Shown piece by piece: positions 16,153 to 25,619 of a stretch of DNA of 64,000 bases. Positions within the stretch are counted from its first letter, which is position 1; each line of letters begins with the position of its first letter. The position numbers and the translations under genes are program-made. The notes beneath the pieces were generated by a model, which was not told the origin of the DNA, made no database searches, and worked only from the letters and a program-made list of their open reading frames with translations. The DNA lies in contig NZ_CP080377.1 of the NCBI RefSeq assembly GCF_019443505.1, positions 4,836,001-4,900,000 on the forward strand, written 5' to 3'. Source of the DNA: Janthinobacterium sp. PAMC25594 (GTDB lineage Bacteria; Pseudomonadota; Gammaproteobacteria; Burkholderiales; Burkholderiaceae_D).

Positions 16153-17742
16153 ATGCGTAAATCGCTATTACTTTTGATGTCGTGCCTGATCCTGGCGGCA
16201 TGTAACAAGACCCCGCCGGCCTCGTCCGAAAAACCGATCGACGTGCTGCTGATCGGCGCCGGCACCATGAGCGCCACCCTGGGCAGCATGCTCAAGGAAC
16301 TCGATCCGTCGCTGACGATGGAAATGGTCGAGCGCCTCGATTCTGTCGCCGCCGAAAGCTCGGACGCGATGAACAACGCGGGCACGGGCCACTCGGCATT
16401 CGCCGAACTGAACTACACGCCGGAAGCGGCCGATGGCAGCATCGAGACCAAGAAAGCCGTTGCCATCAACGAGCAATTCGAAATTTCCAAGCAATTCTGG
16501 GCCTATCAGGTCGCCAACAAGCACCTGGGCGCCCCGCAGACCTTCATCAACAATGTGCCGCACATGGCCTTTGTGTGGGGAGACGACAATATTGCCTTTT
16601 TGAAGAAGCGCTACGCCGCGCTGCAAAAGGAAAACCTGTTCAAGGGCATGCTGTTCTCGGAAGACCCGGCGCAGATCGCGCAATGGGCGCCGCTGGTCAT
16701 GCAAGGGCGCGACCAGGGCCAGAAAGTGGCGGCGACGCGCATGGAGATCGGTACCGACGTCAATTTCGGCAACCTCACGCGCGGGTTGGTGAGCTACCTG
16801 ACGGACAGTCACGGCATGGTCCTGCACCTGCGCCACCAGGTGGAAAACATCCAGCGCGGCGCCGATGGCGTGTGGAACGTGACGGTGAAAGACTTGAACA
16901 GTGGCAAAGAGAAGACCATGCGCGCCAAGTTCGTCTTCATCGGTGCCGGCGGCGGTTCGCTGCCGCTGCTGGAAAAATCGGGCATTCCTGAAGCCAAGGG
17001 CTACGGCGGCGTGCCGGTCGGCGGCCAATGGCTGGTGACCACCAATCCTGAACTGGTGGCGGCGCATGCGGCCAAGGTGTACGGCAAGGCGTCCGTCGGT
17101 TCGCCGCCGATGTCCGTGCCGCATCTCGATACGCGCATCATCGATGGCAAGAAAGCCCTGCTGTTTGGTCCGTTTGCCACCTTCTCGACGAAGTTCCTGA
17201 AAAACGGTTCCTGGATCGACCTGCCTGCCTCGATCGGCACGGGCAATGTGAAACCGATGCTGCAAGCCGGCTACGACAATATTCCGCTGACGAAATACCT
17301 GGTCGAGCAAGTCATGAACACGCCGGAAGACCGCCTGAAGACCCTGCGCGAATACTTGCCGAACGCCAAGATGGAAGACTGGACCCTGCAAAACGCTGGC
17401 CAGCGCGTGCAGATCGTCAAGGATGACCCCGTCAAAGGCGGCTTGCTGCAGTTCGGCACGGAAGTCGTCGGCGCCGCCGATGGCAGCATCGTTGCCCTGC
17501 TGGGCGCCTCGCCAGGCGCCTCGACCGCGCCGCCGATCATGATCAAGGTGCTGCAAACGGCATTCAAGAGCCGTCTGGCGACGCCGGAATGGCAGGCGAA
17601 GATGGTGGAAATGGTGCCGTCGTACGGTCAAAAGCTGAACAATGACCCGGCCCTGGCCAACAAGATCCGCCATTACAGCAGCAATATCCTGGGTCTGAAA
17701 GCGATCACGCTGGACGTGCCGGCAGCGCCTGCGGCAAATTAA
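16153..17742 (+). CDS. mqo: Malate:quinone oxidoreductase (putative lipoprotein form)
   Basis: 529 residues; FAD enzyme oxidising malate to oxaloacetate and reducing quinone, linking the TCA cycle to respiration. FAD-binding motif [15 protein letters not shown] follows the leader; family blocks include [66 protein letters not shown] and [15 protein letters not shown]. The N-terminus [17 protein letters not shown] resembles a lipoprotein signal with a LAAC lipobox. E. coli Mqo also has a signal-like N-terminus, but without that cysteine as I recall it. Start at 16153 rather than the in-frame ATG at 16141, because GGAG lies 6 bases before it. A terminator follows at 17781. Confidence 0.93.
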   Translation: MRKSLLLLMSCLILAACNKTPPASSEKPIDVLLIGAGTMSATLGSMLKELDPSLTMEMVERLDSVAAESSDAMNNAGTGHSAFAELNYTPEAADGSIETKKAVAINEQFEISKQFWAYQVANKHLGAPQTFINNVPHMAFVWGDDNIAFLKKRYAALQKENLFKGMLFSEDPAQIAQWAPLVMQGRDQGQKVAATRMEIGTDVNFGNLTRGLVSYLTDSHGMVLHLRHQVENIQRGADGVWNVTVKDLNSGKEKTMRAKFVFIGAGGGSLPLLEKSGIPEAKGYGGVPVGGQWLVTTNPELVAAHAAKVYGKASVGSPPMSVPHLDTRIIDGKKALLFGPFATFSTKFLKNGSWIDLPASIGTGNVKPMLQAGYDNIPLTKYLVEQVMNTPEDRLKTLREYLPNAKMEDWTLQNAGQRVQIVKDDPVKGGLLQFGTEVVGAADGSIVALLGASPGASTAPPIMIKVLQTAFKSRLATPEWQAKMVEMVPSYGQKLNNDPALANKIRHYSSNILGLKAITLDVPAAPAAN

Positions 17743-17780
17743 ATCAGCCTGACCGGCGGGGAAGTTTCCTGCCGGTATGT

Positions 17781-17813
17781 AAAAAGGGGCAGCCTGGTCA
17801 GGCTGCCCCTTTT
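17781..17813. terminator. Bidirectional terminator between mqo and rppH
   Basis: AAAAAGGGGCAGCC, loop TGGTCA, GGCTGCCCCTTTT: a 9-bp GC-rich stem with A-run and T-run on either side, so it can end both converging transcripts. Confidence 0.88.
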
Positions 17814-17841
17814 GCGTGGGAAGTGCGTTCATTGCGGTGGA

Positions 17842-18474
17842 CTACCCCTTGTCCGGCAAGATCAGCTCCGGTGTACACCCTTCGGCGGCAATGCCGTCGC
17901 AAGGCTTGGCCAGTGCCGCGCCGTCCTGCGGGCGTGGCGCATGGGGTTGGCGCAGGTAGCGCGAGGTGTGGCGCTGCGCTTGCTGTGCGTTGCCATGCAC
18001 GGGCCAGGTCAGGAAGCGGGACAGCTCCTGCAAGGCGCGCTGGTACACATCGCGTTTAAATTCAATGATGACATCGAGCGGGACCCAATATTCATGCCAG
18101 CGCCAGGCGTCGAACTCGGGATGGTCGGTCAGGCGCAGATTGACGTCGTTATCGCGCGCGCACATTCTCAGCAGAAACCAAATCTGCTTCTGGCCACGGT
18201 AATGGCCGCGAATCTCGCGCTTGATGAAGTGGTCTGGCACTTCATAGCGCAGCCAGTCGCGGGTGCGGCCGACAATTTTGACGTGTTCCTGTCTGAGTCC
18301 GATTTCCTCTTCAAGTTCGCGAAACATGGCTTGTTCCGGTGTTTCGCCATATTTGATACCGCCTTGCGGAAACTGCCATGAGTGCTCGCGCACCCGCTTG
18401 CCCCACCACACCTCGTTCTGGGCGTTTAGCAGGATGATGCCGACGTTGGGCCGAAACCCTTCACGGTCGAGCAT
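17842..18474 (-). CDS. rppH: RNA pyrophosphohydrolase (Nudix)
   Basis: 210 residues; removes pyrophosphate from mRNA 5' ends and so starts decay. The Nudix box is [20 protein letters not shown] followed by IG (about residues 38-59). [17 protein letters not shown] at the start and [24 protein letters not shown] match RppH/NudH. The C-terminal ~50 residues after FLTWPV are a variable low-complexity tail, common in betaproteobacterial forms. The ATG at 18474 gives the conserved N-terminus. Divergent from proS. Confidence 0.95.
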   Translation of the reverse strand: MLDREGFRPNVGIILLNAQNEVWWGKRVREHSWQFPQGGIKYGETPEQAMFRELEEEIGLRQEHVKIVGRTRDWLRYEVPDHFIKREIRGHYRGQKQIWFLLRMCARDNDVNLRLTDHPEFDAWRWHEYWVPLDVIIEFKRDVYQRALQELSRFLTWPVHGNAQQAQRHTSRYLRQPHAPRPQDGAALAKPCDGIAAEGCTPELILPDKG

Positions 18475-18678
18475 AATGCACCTCAAACTTTCTGCGACCG
18501 AGCGTCCTTTTTTACATAATTACCCACAACTTCGCAAGCCGGTGACCTTTTCGGGGTGCGAAAAGCGCCGGAATCGCACCAATTGAGCGCATTTGTGTAA
18601 AGTATGGACGCATCAGCCAGCTAATCCTTTAAAATTAGGTTGATTATAACCCTCTCTTTTTAAAAAGAATTCACCGTT

Positions 18679-20418
18679 ATGCGCGCCTCCCGTTTTTTTA
18701 TTTCCACACTTAAAGATGCACCTTCTGACGCGGAAATCGTCAGCCACCAATTGATGATGCGTGCAGGCATGATCAAACGCCTCGGTTCCGGCATCTATAC
18801 CTACATGCCGATGGGCTTGCGCGTGATCCGCAAGGTGGAAGCCATCATCCGTGACGAGATGAACAAAGCCGCCGGTATTGAACTGCTGATGCCGCTCGTG
18901 CAGCCGGCTGAACTGTGGCAGGAGACGGGCCGCTGGACCAAGATGGGCGACGAACTGATGCGCGTGAAAGACCGCCACGGCCGCGAATACGCGATCCAGC
19001 CCACGTCGGAAGAAGTCATCACCGACGTCGTGCGCACGGAAATCAAGTCCTACCGCCAGTTGCCGCTGAACTTTTATCATATCCAGACCAAGTTCCGCGA
19101 CGAACGCCGTCCCCGCTTTGGCCTGATGCGCGGCCGCGAATTCACCATGAAGGACGCGTATTCGTTCGACCGCGACCTGGCCGGCATGCAAGCGTCGTAC
19201 AAGGTCATGTTTGACGCCTACACGCGCATCTTCACGCGTTTCGGCCTGAAATTCCGCGCCGTGGCCGCCGACAACGGCGCCATCGGCGGTTCCGGTTCGC
19301 ATGAATTCCACGTCATCGCCCACACGGGTGAAGACGCGCTCGTGTACTGCCCGACGTCCGACTACGCGGCCAACATGGAAGCGGCCGAAGCGCTGCCGCC
19401 AGCGGGCGAGCGCCCGGCCGCCACCCAGGCGCTGACGAAAACGGCCACGCCGGACACCGTCAAGTGCGAAACCGTGGCCGCCTTGCTGGGCCTGGAGCTG
19501 TCGCAAACCGTGAAAACCATCGCCCTGACGGTGGACACGACGGGCAAGGATGACAAAGTCACGCAACAGCATTTCATGCTGCTGCTGCGCGGCGACCATG
19601 AATTGAACGAGATCAAGGTGGGCAAGGTTGCCGGCCTGGCCGGTCACCGTTTCTCGACGGAAGCGGAAATCCTGGAAGTCTACGGCACCATCCCTGGCTA
19701 CCTGGGCCCGATCGGCACCAAAGCTCCCGTCACCGTGGTGGCGGATCGCACGGTCGCGCACATGAGCGATTTCGTCTGCGGCGCGAATGAGGCCGGTTTC
19801 CATTACACGGGCGCCAATTGGGGCCGCGACGTGGCCGAGCCAGCCATCGTGGCCGACTTGCGCAATGTCGTCGCCGGCGACGCTTCGCCGGACGGCCAGG
19901 GCGCACTCGCCATCGAGCGCGGCATCGAAGTGGGCCACGTGTTCCAGCTGGGTACGGCGTACTCGGAAAGCATGAAAGCCACCTTCCTCGACGAGAACGG
20001 CAAGCCTGCGCCGCTGCAGATGGGTTGCTACGGCATCGGCGTGACGCGCATCCTGGGCGCCGCCATCGAACAGAACTTCGATGACAAGGGCATCATCTGG
20101 CCGGCGTCGATCGCGCCATTCGAGGTCGTGCTGTGCCCGATGGGCATGGACCGCAGCGAACTGGTCAAGGAAGAGACGGAGAAGCTGTACGCGGCCCTGC
20201 AAGGCGCTGGCGTGGATGTCATCGTCGACGACCGCGGCTTGCGCCCTGGCGCCATGTTTGCTGACTGGGAACTGATTGGCGTGCCGCACCGCATCGTCAT
20301 CGGCGAGCGTGGCCTGAAAGAAGGCAAGCTGGAATACCAGGGCCGCCGCGATGCGGAAGCCACTGGTGTTGCGCCGGACGAGATCGTCGCCTTCATCCAG
20401 GGCAAAATGGCGCAGTGA
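18679..20418 (+). CDS. proS: Prolyl-tRNA synthetase
   Basis: 579 residues, bacterial-type ProRS with an editing (INS) domain between motifs 2 and 3. Visible motifs: [20 protein letters not shown] at the start, [14 protein letters not shown] (motif 1 area), [19 protein letters not shown] (motif 2), an inserted editing domain at about residues 230-390, and [18 protein letters not shown] (motif 3). The C-terminal anticodon-binding domain includes [21 protein letters not shown]. Charges tRNA-Pro in the cytoplasm. The slt gene starts within its stop codon (GTGA). Confidence 0.98.
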   Translation: MRASRFFISTLKDAPSDAEIVSHQLMMRAGMIKRLGSGIYTYMPMGLRVIRKVEAIIRDEMNKAAGIELLMPLVQPAELWQETGRWTKMGDELMRVKDRHGREYAIQPTSEEVITDVVRTEIKSYRQLPLNFYHIQTKFRDERRPRFGLMRGREFTMKDAYSFDRDLAGMQASYKVMFDAYTRIFTRFGLKFRAVAADNGAIGGSGSHEFHVIAHTGEDALVYCPTSDYAANMEAAEALPPAGERPAATQALTKTATPDTVKCETVAALLGLELSQTVKTIALTVDTTGKDDKVTQQHFMLLLRGDHELNEIKVGKVAGLAGHRFSTEAEILEVYGTIPGYLGPIGTKAPVTVVADRTVAHMSDFVCGANEAGFHYTGANWGRDVAEPAIVADLRNVVAGDASPDGQGALAIERGIEVGHVFQLGTAYSESMKATFLDENGKPAPLQMGCYGIGVTRILGAAIEQNFDDKGIIWPASIAPFEVVLCPMGMDRSELVKEETEKLYAALQGAGVDVIVDDRGLRPGAMFADWELIGVPHRIVIGERGLKEGKLEYQGRRDAEATGVAPDEIVAFIQGKMAQ

Positions 20419-21041
20419 AGCGTCCATCAGTAAGCAAGGTGGCTGGCGCGCTCGCGCTGGCCACCGGCCTGGCCTGCGCTTTCCCGGCGCAGGCCGGCAA
20501 CCAGAAAGAGGAGGCGCTGGCCGACTCCGTCCGTCTGGCCCTGTCGCACGCGATCCGCGATGAACGCCCGCCGCAACCCAAATTTGCCACCCCCATCGAA
20601 CTGCAGCGCTACCAGCAATGGCTGGCGCAGATGTCGCAACGCCTGCAGCGCAAGCTGCCGGACGCCCAGCTGCGCACGGAATTCCTGGAAACCGTCTGGT
20701 ACGAAGCGCGCCGCGCGGGCCTGGAGCCGGCCCTGGTGCTGGGCCTGATCCAGGTGGAGTCGGCCTACCGAAAATATGCCGTCTCGCTGGCCGGCGCGCG
20801 CGGCTACATGCAGGTGATGCCGTTCTGGACGGGCGTCATCGGCGACCATGACCGCAGCAAGCTGTTCCACATGCAAACGAATTTGCGCTATGGCTGCGCG
20901 ATCCTGCGCATGTACCTGGATATGGAACGCGGGGATTTGTACCTGGCGCTGGGGCGGTATAACGGCAGCCGGGGGCGGGCCGAGTATCCGAATGCGGTGC
21001 GCGCGGCGTGGAGCCAGTGGGAATTCAAGCCGGCCGGGTAG
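20415..21041 (+). CDS. Lytic transglycosylase (Slt-type)
   Basis: 208 residues. GTG start overlapping the proS stop (GTGA), so translation is coupled. A signal peptide ends near FPAQAG. The transglycosylase domain has the catalytic Glu in [15 protein letters not shown], then [14 protein letters not shown] and [18 protein letters not shown], the Slt-family signature. Cleaves peptidoglycan glycan strands in the periplasm. The TAG stop codon lies in the first bases of a REP-like repeat (GTAGGTCGGA). Confidence 0.9.
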   Translation: MKRPSVSKVAGALALATGLACAFPAQAGNQKEEALADSVRLALSHAIRDERPPQPKFATPIELQRYQQWLAQMSQRLQRKLPDAQLRTEFLETVWYEARRAGLEPALVLGLIQVESAYRKYAVSLAGARGYMQVMPFWTGVIGDHDRSKLFHMQTNLRYGCAILRMYLDMERGDLYLALGRYNGSRGRAEYPNAVRAAWSQWEFKPAG

Positions 21042-21096
21042 GTCGGACGTAGGTCGGATTAGGTCTGCAAGACCGTAATCCGACAACATTGTTGGC
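21038..21096. repeat. REP-like palindromic repeat, single hairpin copy
   Basis: Contains GTAGGTCGGA, then GTAGGTCGGATTA, inner stem GGTCT/AGACC, TAATCCGAC and ACAACATTGTTGGC. The latter half is nearly identical to the copy at 2728-2774. It starts at the slt stop codon, between two converging genes. Confidence 0.85.
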
Positions 21097-21106
21097 GTTT
21101 GCAGCC

Positions 21107-21142
21107 AAAAAAATGCCCCGCTCGCAGTCATGCGGCGGGGCA
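21107..21142 (-). terminator. Terminator of the SWIB gene
   Basis: Read on the minus strand, TGCCCCGC, a 13-base loop region, GCGGGGCA, then a run of seven T. It follows the SWIB stop codon by 35 bases. Confidence 0.8.
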
Positions 21143-21176
21143 CTCACACGGCGCGGAACGCCCTGTGCGTATCTGA

Positions 21177-21572
21177 TTATTTCAAATGATCGGAGATCAG
21201 TTTCGTCATTTCAAACATGGAGACTTGGGCTTTGCCGCCGAAAACAGCTTTCAGCTTGTCGTCCGCATTGATCATGCGGCGGTTGGCCGGATCTTGCAGA
21301 TCGAGTTTCTTGATGTAATCCCATACCTTTTTGGTCACTTCCGTGCGCGGCAGTGGTGCTGCGCCAACAACGGCGGCCAGATCTTTCGATGGCGTCATTG
21401 CTTTCATGAATGCTGCGTTTGGCTTGCGTGGTGTTGCCGGTGCTGCCGCTTTCTTCACCGCTGCTGGTTTAGCTGCTGCTTTGGCTGCGGGTGCTGCTTT
21501 TTTGGCGGCTGCAGGCTTGGCTGCTGCTGCTTTGGCTGGCGCTGCTACTGGGGTTTTTTTGGCTGTTGCCAT
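21177..21572 (-). CDS. SWIB/MDM2-domain protein with Ala/Lys-rich tail
   Basis: 131 residues. The N-terminal ~50 residues are a histone H1-like Ala/Lys/Pro tail (repeats of AAKPAAAKKAAP type). The C-terminal ~80 residues form a SWIB domain: SKDLAAVVGAAPLPRTEVTKKVWDYIKK and NRRMINADDKLKAVFGGKAQVSMFEMTKLISDHLK patterns. Such proteins are seen in betaproteobacteria and Chlamydia and are presumed DNA-associated; the exact role is not known. The tail resembles the separate histone-like protein at 40503. GGAG lies upstream of the ATG. Confidence 0.9.
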   Translation of the reverse strand: MATAKKTPVAAPAKAAAAKPAAAKKAAPAAKAAAKPAAVKKAAAPATPRKPNAAFMKAMTPSKDLAAVVGAAPLPRTEVTKKVWDYIKKLDLQDPANRRMINADDKLKAVFGGKAQVSMFEMTKLISDHLK

Positions 21573-21884
21573 CTTCGAGCCTCCTTAACAAACACATGGG
21601 AAATTGCGCAATTAATCGCACGGCTAATATTGGTGTGGATTTACCTTGTATGCAAGTGTTTTTCACGTTTTCACGAGGAAAAAGCAGGGAAATGGCGATG
21701 CTGTCGCCCGGGCGCACCGCTTGGGGGCACAGAACGGCGTTTTTACCCGTAAAGGGCATGGTTGCTGGCTATGCGGGGAGGGGCACTGCGGAGGGAGGGA
21801 ACAGTGATGCTGGACACATGAAAATGCAATCCGGCATTATTTTATAACAGTGTTTTCAGCGTATTGTGCTTGGATACGCGGCGT
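21573..21884. other. Intergenic region between SWIB gene and ffh terminator element
   Basis: About 310 bases upstream of the SWIB gene; its promoter must lie here, but I see no clear gene, repeat or RNA in it. Confidence 0.5.
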
Positions 21885-22007
21885 AAAAAAGGCCTTCAAA
21901 ATCACAGCGAGCGGGGATGATTTGTGGCCGAGAAGCGCAACCGTACTTTAGTACGGTGAGCATCGCCGGCCGCAAGGCGCCCCGCGCAGCGGATTTTGAA
22001 GCCTTCC
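21885..22007 (-). terminator. Large nested palindrome downstream of ffh, terminator-like
   Basis: Read from the ffh side, it begins GGAAGGCTTCAAAATC and ends GATTTTGAAGGCCTTTTTT, long near-complementary arms with a T-run. Inside are CCCCGC/GCGGGG-type pairs and a perfect inner palindrome CCGTAC-TAAA-GTACGG (plus strand 21941-21956). The total is about 120 bases, far longer than a usual terminator. It may be an inserted palindromic element serving as the ffh terminator. Confidence 0.7.
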
Positions 22008-22008
22008 A

Positions 22009-23376
22009 CTACCTCATGCCAGGCATCATGCCCTTCATGGAACGCATCATCTTCATCATGCCGCCGCCCGACAATTTCTTCATCATCGTCTGCATTTGCT
22101 CGAATTGCGTCAGCATGCGGTTCACTTCCTGTACCTGCACGCCGGCGCCAGCGGCGATGCGGCGCTTGCGCGTGGCCTTGATCAGTTCAGGCTTGGCGCG
22201 CTCCTGCGGCGTCATCGAATCGATGATGCCGCACATGCGGCGCACCTGTTTATCGGCTTGATCCATGTTCTTGCCACCGGCCGCCTGCTGGAACTGGGCC
22301 GGCAGCTTGTCCATCAGGTTGGCCATGCCGCCCATTTTCTTCATTTGCCCCAGTTGCGCCTTGAAGTCGTTCATGTCGAACTTGCCGCCGACCTTGATCT
22401 TTTGCGCCAGGTCGGCCGCTGCCTTGCTGTCGACGCCCTTGCGCGCTTCTTCCACCAGCGCGAGGATGTCGCCCATGCCCAGGATGCGGTTGGCCATGCG
22501 GGTCGGGTCGAACGCTTCCAGGCCGTCGAGTTTTTCCGAGACGCCGGCAAACTTGATCGGTTTGCCCGTGATGTGGCGCACCGACAGGGCGGCACCGCCG
22601 CGCGCGTCGCCATCGAGCTTGGTCAGCACGATACCGGTCAGCGGCAGCGCATCGTTGAAGGCTTTCGCCGTATTGATGGCGTCCTGGCCCAGCATCGCGT
22701 CGACGACAAACAGGGTTTCGATCGGTTTCACGGCGCCGTGGATGGCGGCGATTTCGCGCATCATCTCTTCGTCGATACCGAGGCGACCCGCCGTATCGAT
22801 GATCAGCACGTCGTGGTAATGCTTTTTCGCCCAATCCAGCGCGGCCAGCGCGATATCGACCGGCTTGTCCGTGCTGGCGGACGGGAAGAAGTCGGCGCCC
22901 ACCTGGGCGGTGACCGATTGCAGCTGGGCGATCGCGGCAGGGCGGTACACGTCGGCCGAAACGGTCAGTACTTTCTTCTTCTTTTCTTCTTTCAGGTACT
23001 TCGCCAGCTTGCCGACGGTGGTGGTCTTACCCACGCCCTGCAGACCGGCCATCAGGATGATGGCGGGCGGTTGCTGCGCAAAGCTGATCTGCGACGCTTC
23101 CGGTCCCAGGTCGGCGCCCATCAGGGCGGCCAGCTCGCGCTGCACCACGCCGACCAGGGCCTGGCCTGGCGTGAGCGAGGAAATGACATCCTCGCCCATG
23201 GCTTTTTCTTTGACTTTGGCGATGAATTCGCGCACGGCGGGCAGGGCGACGTCGGCTTCGAGCAGCGCCAGGCGCACTTCGCGCAGCATGTCGGCGGTGT
23301 TCGCTTCGGTCAGGCGCGCCTCGCCGCGCATGGTCTTGACGACTTTGGCAAGCCGTTGGGTGAGATTATCTAGCAT
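22009..23376 (-). CDS. ffh: Signal recognition particle protein Ffh
   Basis: 455 residues, normal length. GTPase of the SRP that targets nascent membrane proteins with 4.5S RNA and FtsY. N domain at 1-90; G domain with GLQGVGKTTT (G1), DVYRPAAIAQLQ, DTAGRL (G3), TKLDGDARGGAAL (G4 and beyond); methionine-rich M domain from about 325 (MKKMGGMANLMDKLP, SGGGMMKMMRSMKGMMPGM). Its usual divergent neighbour ypjD is displaced to 32300. Confidence 0.98.
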   Translation of the reverse strand: MLDNLTQRLAKVVKTMRGEARLTEANTADMLREVRLALLEADVALPAVREFIAKVKEKAMGEDVISSLTPGQALVGVVQRELAALMGADLGPEASQISFAQQPPAIILMAGLQGVGKTTTVGKLAKYLKEEKKKKVLTVSADVYRPAAIAQLQSVTAQVGADFFPSASTDKPVDIALAALDWAKKHYHDVLIIDTAGRLGIDEEMMREIAAIHGAVKPIETLFVVDAMLGQDAINTAKAFNDALPLTGIVLTKLDGDARGGAALSVRHITGKPIKFAGVSEKLDGLEAFDPTRMANRILGMGDILALVEEARKGVDSKAAADLAQKIKVGGKFDMNDFKAQLGQMKKMGGMANLMDKLPAQFQQAAGGKNMDQADKQVRRMCGIIDSMTPQERAKPELIKATRKRRIAAGAGVQVQEVNRMLTQFEQMQTMMKKLSGGGMMKMMRSMKGMMPGMR

Positions 23377-23553
23377 GATGAACCTGCAATGAAAAGCTTG
23401 GGAGTGGGCGGCGAAAGCCGGACGATGGGCGCCATTTTACCCCATCGCGGGTGGCTGGCGGTCTTGCGCTGCAGTGCCTGGCGGTTGGCCGGCTTTTGAA
23501 TTAGTTGGTATTTCTGCCAATGCCGCGATTGCATCAAAGGCATTGCGCGGTTA

Positions 23554-23573
23554 GAATGAGAATAATTCTTATT
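23554..23573 (+). promoter_or_regulatory. Fur-box-like palindrome upstream of fecI/fecR
   Basis: AATGAGAATAATTCTTATTT closely matches the Fur 19-mer as inverted AATGAGAAT / ATTCTTATTT halves. It lies 42-61 bases upstream of the sigma-factor start codon, so the operon is probably iron-repressed. Confidence 0.78.
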
Positions 23574-23614
23574 TACATTCTCGGGTGCCGCACGCCTGAG
23601 CCGAAAGGGATGCC

Positions 23615-24124
23615 ATGTCGGCCGCCGATTTTGCCCAGCAACAAGACCTGCACGCACTCTACAGCAGCCATCACGGCTGGCTGCAGGGCTGGCTGCGGCA
23701 TAAGCTGGGCAGTGCGGGCGACGCGGCGGACCTGGCGCAAGACACCTTTGTCAGCGTGCTGACCAATGGCACGGCACCGCAGATCCGCGAAGCGCGGCCT
23801 TTTCTCGCCACCATCGCGCGGCGCCTGGTGGCGCACCGCTACCGCCGGCAAGTGCTGGAAGACGCGTATCTGCAGGCGCTGGCCTGCCTGCCGCCCGAGG
23901 TGGCGCCCGCGCCGGAAGAACGGCTGCTGGCGCTGGAAGCCTTGCAGGAAATCGATGCGGCCCTCGATGGCTTGCCCGCGCCCGTGCGCACGGCGTTTTT
24001 GCTGGCGCAGCTGGAAGGCCTCAGCTATGCCGAGATCGCCGCGCGCCTGAACGTGTCGGCCAGCTCGGTCAAGCAATACCTGACGCGTGCCAACCGCCAG
24101 GTGTTTTTCTCCCTGCCGGCATGA
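23615..24124 (+). CDS. ECF sigma factor, FecI type
   Basis: 169 residues, normal FecI length. Region 2 has AADLAQDTFVSVL and EARPFLATIARRLVAHRYRR; region 4 has LEGLSYAEIAARLNVSASSVKQYLTRA. Directs RNA polymerase to an iron-transport promoter when released by its anti-sigma factor. The N-terminus (SHHGWLQGWLRHKLGS) closely resembles the sigma part of the fusion at 1293-2609, so the two are paralogues. The next gene, FecR, starts in its last four bases (ATGA). No receptor gene follows, unlike most FecI/FecR pairs. Confidence 0.93.
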   Translation: MSAADFAQQQDLHALYSSHHGWLQGWLRHKLGSAGDAADLAQDTFVSVLTNGTAPQIREARPFLATIARRLVAHRYRRQVLEDAYLQALACLPPEVAPAPEERLLALEALQEIDAALDGLPAPVRTAFLLAQLEGLSYAEIAARLNVSASSVKQYLTRANRQVFFSLPA

Positions 24125-25113
24125 GCAAGCTGGCAGAACCCGTGGCCCCGGCGGCCATCGGCGAGGACGTGCAGCAGCAGGCGGCCGAGTGGCTGACTGT
24201 ATTGATGTCGGACGAGGCCAGCGAAGCGCAGCACGCCGCCTGGCAGCGCTGGCGCGGGGCCGACCCGGAACATGAACGGGCCTGGCAGCATATCGACGCG
24301 GTGTCGCGGCGCTTCAACGGCTTGCACCGCGGTGCGGCCGCGCAGGCGCTGGCCGGCACGCGGCAACAAGCCGTCAATGGCAAGCGGCGCCAGTTGCTGG
24401 CATGGCTGGGCGTGGCCGCTGGCGGCGGCTTGCTGGCCGCGCAGACGGGCACCTGGGATGGCGTGCGCGCCCTGCGCGCCGACTACCGCACGGCCACGGG
24501 CGAGCGGCGCGAGGTGGTGCTGGACGATGGCAGTGTGCTCAGCCTGAATACGGGATCGGCCGTGAACGTGCGTTTCGACGCCAGCCGCCGCCTGATCGAG
24601 TTGCTGGCCGGCGAAATCCTCGTCACCAGCGGCCACGGTGCCGGCAGCGCCGCGCCGTTGGTGGTGGCTACGCGCGAAGGCCTGGTGCGCGCGCTGGGCA
24701 CGCGCTTCGTCGTGCGCCAGCAGGATGGCGTCAGCACCGTGGAGGTGTTTGAAAGCGCCGTTGAAATCCGCCCGCGCGACAGCGCTGGCGCGCCCTTGCT
24801 GCTGGCGGCCGGGCGTGGCGTGGCCTTTTCCCGCCATGCGCCGGACGCGCCGCACGCCATCGATGCGTATGCCGATGCCTGGTCGCGCGGGCAGCTGATC
24901 GTCGACGATGTGACCCTGGGCGACTTCCTGGCCGACCTGGCCCGCTACCGTCCGGGCGTAATCGACTGCGCGCCGGCAGTGGCCCAGTTGCGCCTGTCGG
25001 GCGTGTTCCCGCTGGCCGATACCCAGCGCATCCTGAACATGCTGCCCAACTCGCTGCCGGTGCAGGTGCGCAGCCGCACGCGGTACTGGGTGACGGTCGA
25101 ACCGGCACCATAG
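24121..25113 (+). CDS. FecR-type anti-sigma factor
   Basis: 330 residues. The N-terminal DUF4880 domain (AAEWLTVLMSDEASEAQHAAWQRW, AWQ at 54-56) binds the sigma factor; one membrane segment lies at about 93-108; the periplasmic FecR domain has VVLDDGSVLSLNTGSAVNV, LLAGEIL and the LGT self-cleavage-type motif in RALGTRFVV. Inner-membrane regulator that receives a signal from a siderophore receptor. Overlaps fecI (ATGA). Downstream is 227 bases without a receptor, then the DUF3649 gene. Confidence 0.93.
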   Translation: MSKLAEPVAPAAIGEDVQQQAAEWLTVLMSDEASEAQHAAWQRWRGADPEHERAWQHIDAVSRRFNGLHRGAAAQALAGTRQQAVNGKRRQLLAWLGVAAGGGLLAAQTGTWDGVRALRADYRTATGERREVVLDDGSVLSLNTGSAVNVRFDASRRLIELLAGEILVTSGHGAGSAAPLVVATREGLVRALGTRFVVRQQDGVSTVEVFESAVEIRPRDSAGAPLLLAAGRGVAFSRHAPDAPHAIDAYADAWSRGQLIVDDVTLGDFLADLARYRPGVIDCAPAVAQLRLSGVFPLADTQRILNMLPNSLPVQVRSRTRYWVTVEPAP

Positions 25114-25340
25114 TACCCCGCAAAAAATATTCTTCAATCGGGCTGCCCGTTTTCAATTCTCGCGGCACCTGTAGTTGAGAGACGTAATTTCAAGTACCCA
25201 TTCAAGGCGCCACGTTGCGCGGTTTCATGCCGCTGCGTGCCGCCGCCATAATCAACTTTGATGGAAGGACGCAGTGTGATGCATCTGATGTATATGGTCT
25301 GCCACCCGGCGCAACAGCAGTTGTCTGGGGTGCCGCAACG

Positions 25341-25619
25341 ATGAAATCTGCCAATATGCTGTTGTTCTCGCGCGTGCTCGCCGCCATCTTTGGCGGCTAT
25401 GCGCTGACGTCCGGCGTGGCTGTGCTGCTGTCGGCCGTGCTGCCGCTGTCGCGCGCCGAAGCCGTGCTGACGGCGACCCTGAGCGCCTTCGTCGTGTATA
25501 CCTGCGCCGTGATCTGGGTCTTTGCCGTGCAAGACCTGCGCCGCGCCTGGCTCGGCATGCTGCTGCCGGCGATTCTATGCGGCGGCCTGGGCCTGCTGCT
25601 GTCGCGAGGTGCCGCATGA
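25341..25619 (+). CDS. DUF3649 small membrane protein
   Basis: 92 residues with two or three hydrophobic helices (LLFSRVLAAIFGGYALTSGVAVLL, AFVVYTCAVIWVFAV, LLPAILCGGLGLLLS). DUF3649 genes usually sit between a TonB siderophore receptor and a PepSY protein; function not established. I chose the ATG at 25341; an open frame extends upstream but with no hydrophobic or family character. It overlaps the PepSY gene by ATGA. Confidence 0.82.
   Translation: MKSANMLLFSRVLAAIFGGYALTSGVAVLLSAVLPLSRAEAVLTATLSAFVVYTCAVIWVFAVQDLRRAWLGMLLPAILCGGLGLLLSRGAA

Noticed and set aside
25114..25340. Remnant of a TonB receptor
   Set aside because: Translated in all frames I find no plug or barrel motif; only 227 bases remain.
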